The notes under the pieces were generated by a model, which worked only from the letters and a program-made list of their open reading frames with translations, was not told the DNA's origin and ran no database searches. Of a stretch of DNA of 8,591 bases, positions 1 through 6,604 are shown piece by piece (positions within the stretch are counted from its first letter, which is position 1; each line of letters starts with the position of its first letter). A program made the translations under genes and the position numbers. This stretch comes from Candidatus Zhuqueibacterota bacterium (GTDB lineage Bacteria; KSB1; UBA2214): assembly GCA_022706175.1 (NCBI GenBank), contig JAKJDB010000084.1:1-8591 (forward strand). Reading direction: 5' to 3'.

Positions 1-1120
1 GAAAAGGCACGTCACGAAACAGGGCCAGCGCCTCTTTCTCACTGATGGTAAAAAGGGAGCCGTAGCGGAACAGATTTTTCACGCCGTACTGGTTTTTATT
101 GTCAGCCAGAGCGCCGTCCTGCGCAAAGCCGCGTTCCGTCATTTTTTGATTCAGGACGGCAAAAAAGAGATTTTGCAGAATGGCGTTATAATAGACATGA
201 GATGATTTATTTTTCAAAAAATCTTTTAGTATGGCTTTAAGCGATGTTTTGTTGAACAGGACGTCCGGAACCAGCTTTTTTTCCTTGATAAACCAGACAA
301 ATATGACGCGGGTGATCAACCGAATGAGATTGACGGCATTGCGAATCTCTTCGTTGGGCTCAACGTCCGCCGGAAAGGATGCGTTTTCCATAGCCCAAAA
401 GTACCAATTGGACAATTGCTGATAGAATTTTTTATTCAACTCTTTGGCGTCCAGCGTCTTTTGCCAGGCTTCATGCAGTTCGACGAAATTGGCGCAGTCA
501 TATTTGCGCTGCAATTCCGGCAGAGTCAGATCAAAAAGAATTTCGAGATGCGCGCGGTGCGGATTAATAACGTCAATGTCCTTGATCAGCGTGACCTTTT
601 CCAGCACATCTTTACGTTCATCCTTTTTATGTACGCGGCGGTTGATGACCGACAGCGTGATCATGGAACCGTAGCGGAATACGATCAGCACCGGCATGGA
701 AAAAACCTTGTTCACCTCGCGGGTGATCTGCGCCAGTATGGAGCGGGAATACTCTTTTTGCTTCAATTCAACGGCCAGAAACAAATAGGATTCGATGGCC
801 ATGCGGGTTTTATCATCTTTCAGCACGACTTTTCTGGTAAATCCGGGAATCGCTTTTTGCAGATCCTGCGTGGCCAGTTGAAAGAGCAAATCCACGGAAA
901 GCCATTCTTGCTCCACCAGAGCTTTGGTTTTGTTGAAACGGGGATCGCCGGCTATAATAAACTCGTTAAAATAGTCCCAGGTTTTTTCTTTGAACGGCAT
1001 GCGCCGACCGGTATCGTAGCCCAGGACGTTAAAAAGTTCCAGGCAGGCTGACGACAGATCGGTTTGAGTAAAGGCTGTCAGCACTTTTTGGATTTTTGTT
1101 TTATACTCTTGATCGTTCAT
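1..1120 (-). CDS. Eco57I-like/type IIG DNA methyltransferase, N-terminal part (3' end off the left edge)
   Basis: Reading leftwards from ATG at 1120 gives 373 open codons with no stop before the window edge. The protein starts MNDQEYKTKIQKVLTAF and contains the helix-rich N-terminal region I recognise from large Eco57I-type restriction-modification methylases of about 1000-1300 residues. Recognisable stretches include FLAVELK (about 141-147), SMPVLIVFRYG (about 168-178), VINRRVHKKDERKDVLEKV (about 185-203), NPHRAHLEILFDLTL (about 212-226), NWYFWAME (about 266-273) and FVWFIKEKKLVPDVLF (about 301-316). The family uses S-adenosylmethionine to methylate adenine and often carries its own nuclease, but the SAM-binding and NPPY motifs lie beyond the visible part, so activity cannot be judged. 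An in-frame ATG at 1165 (15 codons longer, 16 bp after the preceding stop) is a possible alternative start; neither has a strong Shine-Dalgarno, though the 1120 start has a weak GAG 7 nt upstream. It is the third gene of the operon. Confidence 0.8.
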   Translation of the reverse strand, partial: MNDQEYKTKIQKVLTAFTQTDLSSACLELFNVLGYDTGRRMPFKEKTWDYFNEFIIAGDPRFNKTKALVEQEWLSVDLLFQLATQDLQKAIPGFTRKVVLKDDKTRMAIESYLFLAVELKQKEYSRSILAQITREVNKVFSMPVLIVFRYGSMITLSVINRRVHKKDERKDVLEKVTLIKDIDVINPHRAHLEILFDLTLPELQRKYDCANFVELHEAWQKTLDAKELNKKFYQQLSNWYFWAMENASFPADVEPNEEIRNAVNLIRLITRVIFVWFIKEKKLVPDVLFNKTSLKAILKDFLKNKSSHVYYNAILQNLFFAVLNQKMTERGFAQDGALADNKNQYGVKNLFRYGSLFTISEKEALALFRDVPF

Positions 1121-1181
1121 CGCCCGTCTCTGTATTTCCCTGTCTTGTTTTTCACCGTCCAGCATGCCGATTAGAAAAGTA

Positions 1182-2537
1182 TCACGACAAGACTTCCCAT
1201 TTCCCCTTTTTAGTTGGCCCGGTATGACGCAATTTCCCTGCTTTTTTCAATTTTTCCAAGTGGTATTTGATGCCATCTGGAGAAAGCTTGATTTTTTTTG
1301 CCAATTCATCGCGTGTAATAGATTGATTTTCATTAATTAATCTAATTATAGCTTCTTGGGTAGTTTCTTGGGTAGTTTCTTGGGTAGTTTCTTGGGCAGT
1401 GGCTGGAAAATCCGTCGATCTAAGAAACACAGCTTTAATAAATGCTGGGTTCAACTCGTATTGTACGGCGGGTGCGTTCGCCTCCTTCAAGGCCAGCCGA
1501 ATGCGTTCAATGCCGGTGCCCATTTTTTCGATATAGTCGATGCGCTGAAACAGATTGGCGATACCGGGATTGCGCAGCATGCTGATCTTGCCGAAATTCT
1601 CAGGAGTCAAGCCCTTGACCAGTCCGCCGGGATTGGTGATTTCAATGCGGTTTTCGAATATTTCCACCATGACGTTGCCGCCTTTTTCGAAATAGTCGCG
1701 GTGCACCACGGCGTTAATCAATGCTTCGCGCAGGGCTTCATACGGGAGTTGTGGAATTTCTTTGCGCGCCAATTCGCCGGTGAACTCGTAACGCACCGGC
1801 AGATATTGTTTGATGAAATTCATGGCCAAGTCGACGTTGGAGATCAGATCGGAATTATAATCCTTGCGATCTAAAATCACCGCCTTATCGGCGCCGCGAT
1901 AGAGTGCGCAGGTGACCACGGTATGATAATACAGCTCATGCAAATTATGCGCAAAGAACAGCGGCGCCAGATTGTTGTAAAAAAAGCGGCCCTCTTGGAG
2001 TTCTCCGATACCGAGGTTTTTATACAACAGCAGCTTGTCGAGAACCGGCGAAATGCCGGCTAATTGCAAAAACCGATCAATTTTGGCCGCGTCGATATCC
2101 CGGTCGGAAAAATCCCGCTTGATCAATTCGTCAAAGCGGGTTTTCCCCTCAGCTTGAATAAAAGCGATGATCTGGTCCCGATTGAGCTTTTGTGCATTGG
2201 GGCCGGTGCGGGTGTAAAAGCCGGAGGCGCAACGATAGGGTTTATCCGCACCTTCCCGCACATGGATGATGAGCAGATTCTCAAACTCTTCCAAAAGAAT
2301 CTTGACGGCCGGATCGCAATTATTGGCTGTATCTTGAATGCGGCTTTTGGCGGAATTATCTGCAGAGAAGCCTTTAATAATGCCTGTATCAGAAATGCCC
2401 ATAAAAATTCTGCCGCCGGAGGCGTTGGCAAAAGCGACCATTTCGCGATCCAGATCGGACAAACGTTCCTTGAATTCGATGCGATAGCCCTCGCCTTCTT
2501 CAAGGATAATTTTTAATTCTTCACGGGTCATTCCCAT
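1182..2537 (-). CDS. Schlafen AlbA_2-type DNA-binding protein with GHKL-like ATPase domain and C-terminal winged helix
   Basis: The 451-residue protein has three parts. Residues about 12-125 form an AlbA_2 (Schlafen-type) nucleic-acid-binding domain, with EGYRIEFKE, the FANASGGRIFMGISDTG stretch and YTRTG. Residues about 265-355 look like a HATPase_c_4 (GHKL-type) module: EALINAVVHRDY is the Asn-containing box, EITNPGGL a G1-like box and EKMGTGIERI a G2-like box. After a TTQE-repeat linker (380-395), residues about 396-450 form a winged helix-turn-helix (SITRDELAKKIKLSPDGIKYHLEKLKKAGKL). Family members are commonly annotated as ATP-binding proteins or transcriptional regulators. Here the protein sits 9 bp after the helicase stop and before the methylase, so a role as sensor, ATPase partner or autoregulator of a defence system is plausible but inferred. 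ATG at 2531, two codons in, is an alternative start; the ribosome binding site is weak, which suggests translational coupling. Confidence 0.88.
   Translation of the reverse strand: MGMTREELKIILEEGEGYRIEFKERLSDLDREMVAFANASGGRIFMGISDTGIIKGFSADNSAKSRIQDTANNCDPAVKILLEEFENLLIIHVREGADKPYRCASGFYTRTGPNAQKLNRDQIIAFIQAEGKTRFDELIKRDFSDRDIDAAKIDRFLQLAGISPVLDKLLLYKNLGIGELQEGRFFYNNLAPLFFAHNLHELYYHTVVTCALYRGADKAVILDRKDYNSDLISNVDLAMNFIKQYLPVRYEFTGELARKEIPQLPYEALREALINAVVHRDYFEKGGNVMVEIFENRIEITNPGGLVKGLTPENFGKISMLRNPGIANLFQRIDYIEKMGTGIERIRLALKEANAPAVQYELNPAFIKAVFLRSTDFPATAQETTQETTQETTQEAIIRLINENQSITRDELAKKIKLSPDGIKYHLEKLKKAGKLRHTGPTKKGKWEVLS
1353..1400 (-). repeat. Four 12-bp tandem repeats encoding a TTQE linker
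   Basis: The plus strand reads ttcttgggtagt at 1353-1364, 1365-1376 and 1377-1388, then a one-base variant (ttcttgggcagt) at 1389-1400. On the coding strand each unit gives Thr-Thr-Gln-Glu, and the variant gives Thr-Ala-Gln-Glu, at residues 380-395 of the AlbA_2/ATPase protein. The repeat joins the ATPase domain to the winged helix. The unit is a multiple of three, so gain or loss of copies by slippage changes linker length without a frameshift. I recall similar ETTQ-rich linkers in other members of this family. Confidence 0.9.
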
Positions 2538-2546
2538 GATGGGTGC

Positions 2547-5500
2547 TCATTTAATAATCAACCAGGTCACCAGCTCAAAGTCCTGCGTTTCGTTGATCTG
2601 CTGCGCTAACGGCGCCAAGAGTGCGCCGCGATCGGTGGTCAGCTTCTGCAAAGAGCGTTTTTTAAAAATGCGGGTGATCTCCGCCACCGCCTTTTGCAGT
2701 AGGTTGGAATAGCGGGACATGTCTCGACCGTCTTGCGTTTCGTTGTTGAATAATTTGCACAATGCTTCCCAGGGCTTTTCCACGCCCTGACAAAGAAGGC
2801 GGTATATTTCCAGTATCTGTTTTGCCTGAGTGTAATTAAAGCGAACGCTGCCATCATCGCGAATATAGACCAAAAACCAGGGTTGCAGCGGATTGACCTG
2901 TTCATTAGCCGGGCTGTCGATTTTTTGACGCAAACAGAAAATAACGCCGGGCCTGATTTCCTGAACTGCAGCGCCAAATTGGGTAAGAGGGCCAGTGGCG
3001 GCATAGTCGCCAACCGGTGAGGGAACCACGGCGTAAAGCCCGAATGGAGCGTTTTCCAATTTATCGCGATTAACGGTAAGATATTTGAATAATTCGATAC
3101 GGAAATCATCCAGGGAAAAATCCGTAAGGGAGACCGTTTCGTCTATCTCTTCCAGATCGATCACTTCATCACGGAGCTTTTTCAGCTGTTGGTTGCGGAA
3201 TTTCAGATCGTCGGCGATGAGATCCTGCAGTTGTTCCGGATTGAGAATGTTGTCCTCGCCGGTGGCGGTGACGTCCACCAGCGCCATGCGCGCTTCAACC
3301 CGTTCTTTCAGGTTGATATAATTATCCAGATCGCGTGTCGGCCAAAAATTAACCAGTTGTATGGATTTGTTTTTGCTGCCAAGACGGTCGATGCGGCCGA
3401 ATCGTTGAATGATGCGCACCGGATTCCAGTGAATGTCGTAATTGATCAAGTAATCACAATCCTGCAGATTCTGACCCTCGCTGATGCAATCGGTGGCTAT
3501 GAGCAGGTCGATCTCGTCATTCTGGGGCATTGCGGTCATTTTTGAACGGTTTCGTGAAATAGGTGAAAAATTGGTAAGTATGGCATTGTATTCATTATTA
3601 CCGAACGTGGTGGATGTCATGGCGCCGGACACCAGCGCGCTGTGCAAGCTCAGTTCCGTTTGCGCCCAATCCCGCAAATTCACATACAAGTAACCGGCCG
3701 TATCTGCAAACGCAGTGAAAACGATAATCTTTTTATTGTCTTTATTGAGAGGAGCCTTTTGCTTGGAAACGATCAATTTTTTCAGCTCCGCCAATTTTGC
3801 ATCCCGGACAGCCGTGACCGCTTTGGCATTATTGTACAAATCAATCAGAGCTTCTTTATCCTTGGAGAGATCGGTCAGCCAATGATCGACGTTCAAATCC
3901 TGCAGATCAAATTTCAATTTTTTACCGACCTGCCATTGTTCGCTATCATCATTGCTTTCTTCCACTTCATCTTCATCCGGCTGCAAAGCCCCCAACGTCC
4001 ATTCGCCGGATAAGGCCCGGGTAGTATAGTCTGCAATTTTTTGTTCCAGCGCTTCGATCTTGCGAATGGTACGATCCATGGATACCGCGAAAGAGTGTAT
4101 AGAGCTTTCCAGCCGTTTGAGAAAACCGACCTTCATCATGCCGATCAAGAAATTTTCACGGTCTTTTTGGGTAAACGCAAGGACTTCGGTTCCGGCGCGT
4201 TCTTCATATTTTTTTCTCATCTCCGGCCGTACATAGGCGGATGGATTAAACACGGATAATTTGTATTTTAATATTTCACGGTTCAATCGGTCATAGGTCG
4301 GAAACCGGTTCTGCAAATCGATAACCGGATATACAGAGATCGGCTTGAGCCGTTCCGGGAACGGCCCTATAGCGGCCAGATCGTAAAAATTTATAATGTG
4401 TTTGCGACTGCGCGCGATGGTCAGTTCATCCAGCAATTTAAAAAACGCCGAGTCCAGTTTTTCCAGCAGTTGCTGCAAAGAACGCTGTGGATTCTTTTTG
4501 CGATCCGCCCAGACCGTGAATTGAGTCTGACTGGTTTTCAGCGTGAGTCCAAGGTCTTTGATGCCGGCACTTTCGAACAAAGCGGCGTCATTGCCTTCTG
4601 TGATAAGGCTGATCTGATTGCGGAGATCGCGCAGCGTATTATTCACCGGCGTAGCGGAAAGCATCAGCACACGCGTTTTGACGCCGGATTTGATGATTTT
4701 TTCCATTAACCATTTGGCGCGATTCATTTTAACGCTGCCATCATCCCGTGTTTTTTCCATGGGATTGCCGCGAAAATTGTGCGATTCATCGATAACTACT
4801 AGATCATAAGCGCCCCAGTTGAAATTCTCTAAATCGATCGCATTGGCATCCGATCTGCCGGAGGTGCGGCCCATGTCGGTATGGTAAAGCAGAGTGTAGC
4901 CGAAACGGTCACGGGGGAACGGATTCAGATTATGATTCTGGCTCGCTTGATAGAGGGTCCAGTTAGCGGACAGCTTTTTAGGACAAAGCACAAGAACCCG
5001 ATGGTTCAACAGCTCAAAATATTTAATAATAGCCAAGGCTTCATAGGTTTTACCCAAACCAACGCTGTCGGCAATGATGCAACCGTTGTGTTTGAGAATT
5101 TTATTGATGGCGCCCTTGACGCCATCCTTTTGAAATTCGTACAACGCCTGCCAAATTTCGCTGTCAAAAAAACCGGTCCGTTCATTGAGCAAACCGCTCT
5201 GATCCTGATCTTTGACAAAATGGCTGAAAAGATGAAACAACGTTTTGTAATAGATAAATTCAGGATCATGTTCCCCATAGAGACCGGAAAGATAATCCAA
5301 AACCTCGTCTTTGACATCTTGTACCAGCCCGGTGTCATTATTCCAGAGGTCATCGAACCAGTTGATCAAATCGCGGCGATCTCGATCACTATCAATAATA
5401 ATATTGAGTTCGATATTACGATTTGCATTCATGCCTAATCCATGAACGGTAAAATTAGAGCTGCCGGTTAAAGCTTTTTCAATGCCGCCGACGTGCCGAC

Positions 5501-5879
5501 TGTGATACATTTTTCCGTGTAAAAAGTTTGGCCGTACGATGGAACGGATAGCGACTTTGCTTTTGATCCAATCAGCACACTCCCGGGCGGTAGCCTTTTG
5601 AGTCAAACGCTTTTCGATCGGGATTACCAAATTGTCATCTTCGATTATAAACTCACGACTGCATTTTTTATCCGGATCCAAAGATTGAACAAAGGTCGGT
5701 TCGCCGAATAAGAACCGAAGCTCCTCAATCGTGTCCAGTTCGTTTTTTAGTTGGGCATAGGCATAAATGGTGAAATACGCCGAAACAATTGAGAGATGAT
5801 CGCCCGGTTGAATCGTCGCTTGTAAGAATTCACCAACAGAACCGTGTTTGTAATTATCGCGAATAGCAGACGGATTCAT
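2547..5879 (-). CDS. Phospholipase D-like domain / SWI2-SNF2 helicase fusion (defence helicase-nuclease)
   Basis: This 1110-residue superfamily 2 protein has an N-terminal PLD-like domain with one HxK motif (LHGKMYH, H121 and K123) and a GSSNFT motif (139-144) followed by NIELN; the Asp of a classical HKD motif is not present. The helicase core follows. Motif I is ADSVGLGKT (270-278), motif II is DESH (364-367) and motif III is SAT (408-410). After an insert of about 300 residues that includes an acidic patch (about 635-648), the second RecA lobe has VFTAFADT (720-727), motif V ATDCISEGQNL (795-805) and motif VI QRFGRIDRLG (825-834). The last 200 residues are not recognised. Such proteins translocate on duplex DNA using ATP; the PLD part suggests single-motif nuclease activity, probably as a dimer. 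It is first in the operon, with GGGAG 7 nt before the ATG. The stop at 2547-2549 lies 9 bp before the next gene. The defence role is inferred from its partners. Confidence 0.9.
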   Translation of the reverse strand: MNPSAIRDNYKHGSVGEFLQATIQPGDHLSIVSAYFTIYAYAQLKNELDTIEELRFLFGEPTFVQSLDPDKKCSREFIIEDDNLVIPIEKRLTQKATARECADWIKSKVAIRSIVRPNFLHGKMYHSRHVGGIEKALTGSSNFTVHGLGMNANRNIELNIIIDSDRDRRDLINWFDDLWNNDTGLVQDVKDEVLDYLSGLYGEHDPEFIYYKTLFHLFSHFVKDQDQSGLLNERTGFFDSEIWQALYEFQKDGVKGAINKILKHNGCIIADSVGLGKTYEALAIIKYFELLNHRVLVLCPKKLSANWTLYQASQNHNLNPFPRDRFGYTLLYHTDMGRTSGRSDANAIDLENFNWGAYDLVVIDESHNFRGNPMEKTRDDGSVKMNRAKWLMEKIIKSGVKTRVLMLSATPVNNTLRDLRNQISLITEGNDAALFESAGIKDLGLTLKTSQTQFTVWADRKKNPQRSLQQLLEKLDSAFFKLLDELTIARSRKHIINFYDLAAIGPFPERLKPISVYPVIDLQNRFPTYDRLNREILKYKLSVFNPSAYVRPEMRKKYEERAGTEVLAFTQKDRENFLIGMMKVGFLKRLESSIHSFAVSMDRTIRKIEALEQKIADYTTRALSGEWTLGALQPDEDEVEESNDDSEQWQVGKKLKFDLQDLNVDHWLTDLSKDKEALIDLYNNAKAVTAVRDAKLAELKKLIVSKQKAPLNKDNKKIIVFTAFADTAGYLYVNLRDWAQTELSLHSALVSGAMTSTTFGNNEYNAILTNFSPISRNRSKMTAMPQNDEIDLLIATDCISEGQNLQDCDYLINYDIHWNPVRIIQRFGRIDRLGSKNKSIQLVNFWPTRDLDNYINLKERVEARMALVDVTATGEDNILNPEQLQDLIADDLKFRNQQLKKLRDEVIDLEEIDETVSLTDFSLDDFRIELFKYLTVNRDKLENAPFGLYAVVPSPVGDYAATGPLTQFGAAVQEIRPGVIFCLRQKIDSPANEQVNPLQPWFLVYIRDDGSVRFNYTQAKQILEIYRLLCQGVEKPWEALCKLFNNETQDGRDMSRYSNLLQKAVAEITRIFKKRSLQKLTTDRGALLAPLAQQINETQDFELVTWLIIK

Positions 5880-5883
5880 GATT

Positions 5884-5897
5884 AGACTCCCAAGTCT
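5884..5897 (-). promoter_or_regulatory. Small hairpin overlapping the Shine-Dalgarno of the helicase gene
   Basis: The sequence agact-ccca-agtct is a perfect 5-bp inverted repeat with a 4-nt loop. On the coding strand it reads AGACT-TGGG-AGTCT, and the ribosome binding site GGGAG (5887-5891, 7 nt before the ATG at 5879) spans its loop and downstream arm. In the short leader predicted from the promoter upstream, this could partly hide the binding site, or the palindrome could be a protein-binding operator. The stem is short, so any effect is speculative. Confidence 0.4.
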
Positions 5898-5911
5898 TTA
5901 AAGAATATATA

Positions 5912-5940
5912 AATATATACTCACCAGCCGCCAAAGTCAA
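5912..5940 (-). promoter_or_regulatory. Sigma70-like promoter of the defence operon
   Basis: On the minus strand TTGACT (5940-5935) is followed by a 17-bp spacer and TATATT (5917-5912). This is a near-consensus -35/-10 pair with ideal spacing. Transcription would begin near 5905, leaving a leader of about 25 nt before the ATG at 5879. The -10 lies in an AT-rich run (TATATATTTATATATT), so other -10 registers are possible. Confidence 0.7.
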
Positions 5941-5997
5941 GATAAAATCAAGATAACAGCTAAAATGAATAATACGGTCATTTAAACCAAGGTAGAG

Positions 5998-6050
5998 AAG
6001 ATAAGACTCCGGTAAATATACTTGCTAAAATTGTGGACAAATCTTATCTT
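5998..6050. repeat. 9-bp perfect inverted repeat in the divergent intergenic region
   Basis: AAGATAAGA at 5998-6006 is the exact reverse complement of TCTTATCTT at 6042-6050, with 35 bp between the arms. The right arm overlaps the candidate -10 of the rightward promoter. The wide spacing suits a pair of protein-binding sites or a looped operator better than an RNA hairpin. No known regulator is recognised, and an AT-rich region may produce such a match by chance. Confidence 0.4.
6022..6050 (+). promoter_or_regulatory. Candidate promoter of the leuD-like/msrC genes
   Basis: TTGCTA (6022-6027), a 17-bp spacer and TATCTT (6045-6050) form a fair sigma70-like promoter upstream of the gene starting at 6104. 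A second possible pair, TTGTGG (6031-6036) with 17 bp to TATGTA (6054-6059), overlaps it. Only one may be used, and neither is close enough to consensus to be certain. The whole 224-bp gap 5880-6103 otherwise holds no gene that I can support. Confidence 0.45.
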
Positions 6051-6091
6051 TCTTATGTATCTGCAAAACGACTGTTTTGCCTATTATCTGC

Positions 6092-6096
6092 AGAGG
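6092..6096 (+). promoter_or_regulatory. Ribosome binding site that fixes the leuD-like start at 6104
   Basis: AGAGG lies 7 nt before ATG 6104. The upstream in-frame ATG at 6077 would add nine residues (MPIICRGII) that do not look like the family N-terminus and has no comparable site, so 6104 is preferred. Confidence 0.75.
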
Positions 6097-6103
6097 TATT
6101 ATC

Positions 6104-6604
6104 ATGTCCATCATCACCGGCAGAATCTGGAAATACGGCGACGACGTCAACACCGACGTCATCTTTCCCGGCAAGTACACTTACACCGTCACCGATCCCA
6201 AAGAGATGGCTCGTATTGCCATGGAGGATCTGGATCCGAGCTTTAGCGCGAACGTTCAGCCCGGGGACGTGGTGGTTGCAGGCAAAAATTTTGGCTGCGG
6301 CAGCTCCCGGGAACAGGCGGCGTTCTGTTTGAAATACGCCGGTGTCGGCGCCGTGGTGGCCCGTTCGTTTTCGCGTCTCTATTTCCGCAACTGCATCAAC
6401 GCCGGACTGCCGGCCATCACCCTGCCGGGATCGCCGGACCTGTTTGAAGCCGGCGGCGTCATTGAAATCCATCTGGCCGAAGGGTATCTGACCTGCAGCG
6501 CCGGCCGGTTCGAGTTTCCGCCGTTGCCGGATGCTGTGATCGGCATTTTCAACGACGGTGGCCTGATCCCGCACACGCGCAAAGTCCTGGGTTTGGACCG
6601 GTGA
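6104..6604 (+). CDS. leuD: 3-isopropylmalate dehydratase small subunit-like protein (LeuD/aconitase swivel domain)
   Basis: The 166-residue protein begins [18 protein letters not shown] and matches the short (about 160-170 aa), stand-alone aconitase swivel subunits found with archaeal-type LeuC/homoaconitase large subunits. Visible family features are [13 protein letters not shown] (13-25), the active-site serine loop [10 protein letters not shown] (63-72) and [18 protein letters not shown] (86-103). With its FeS-cluster large subunit it would isomerise 2-isopropylmalate to 3-isopropylmalate in cytoplasmic leucine synthesis. The loop after the Lys-Tyr at 24-25 reads TYT rather than the Leu-containing forms I know from archaeal LeuD or homoaconitase, so the substrate (isopropylmalate, homoaconitate, dimethylmalate or similar) is not certain. 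No large subunit lies in the window. The stop overlaps the next start by 4 bp, indicating translational coupling. Confidence 0.85.
   Translation: MSIITGRIWKYGDDVNTDVIFPGKYTYTVTDPKEMARIAMEDLDPSFSANVQPGDVVVAGKNFGCGSSREQAAFCLKYAGVGAVVARSFSRLYFRNCINAGLPAITLPGSPDLFEAGGVIEIHLAEGYLTCSAGRFEFPPLPDAVIGIFNDGGLIPHTRKVLGLDR

Larger units (their letters stand above)
1..5940 (-). other. Putative anti-phage defence operon (PLD-helicase / AlbA_2-ATPase / Eco57I-like methylase), left end outside window
   Basis: Three consecutive minus-strand genes follow one promoter (-35 at 5935-5940) with gaps of 9 and 61 bp and no terminator-like hairpin between them, so they are probably co-transcribed. The combination of a SWI2/SNF2 helicase carrying a PLD nuclease-like domain, a DNA-binding GHKL-like ATPase and a large adenine methylase is typical of restriction-like defence loci. 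It fits the composition of the Hma (helicase, methylase, ATPase) type as I remember it, and shares parts with DISARM (PLD, SNF2, methylase). Base composition is visibly lower in GC than the genes to the right, which agrees with transfer. The system name is an inference; the methylase catalytic domain and anything further left cannot be seen. Confidence 0.65.

Noticed and set aside
231..1051. Plus-strand open frames over the left edge
   Set aside because: They run antisense to the continuous 373-codon methylase frame, which shows clear family motifs; the plus-strand products have no recognisable domain.
2123..2503. Minus-strand open frame inside the AlbA_2/ATPase gene
   Set aside because: It is an out-of-frame shadow of the AlbA_2 coding region with no family features.
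3085..5438. Many plus-strand and alternate-frame open frames under the helicase gene
   Set aside because: All lie within the 1110-codon helicase frame, whose motifs I to VI are intact; the others look like shadows.
5881..6010. Near-identical 10-mers attagactcc (5881) and ataagactcc (6001) as possible attachment-site repeats
   Set aside because: They are too short and imperfect, do not flank the cassette, and no integrase or tRNA gene is visible.
6145..6163. GACGTC direct repeats near the leuD start
   Set aside because: They encode the conserved Asp-Asp-Val-Asn-Thr-Asp-Val stretch, so codon choice explains them.
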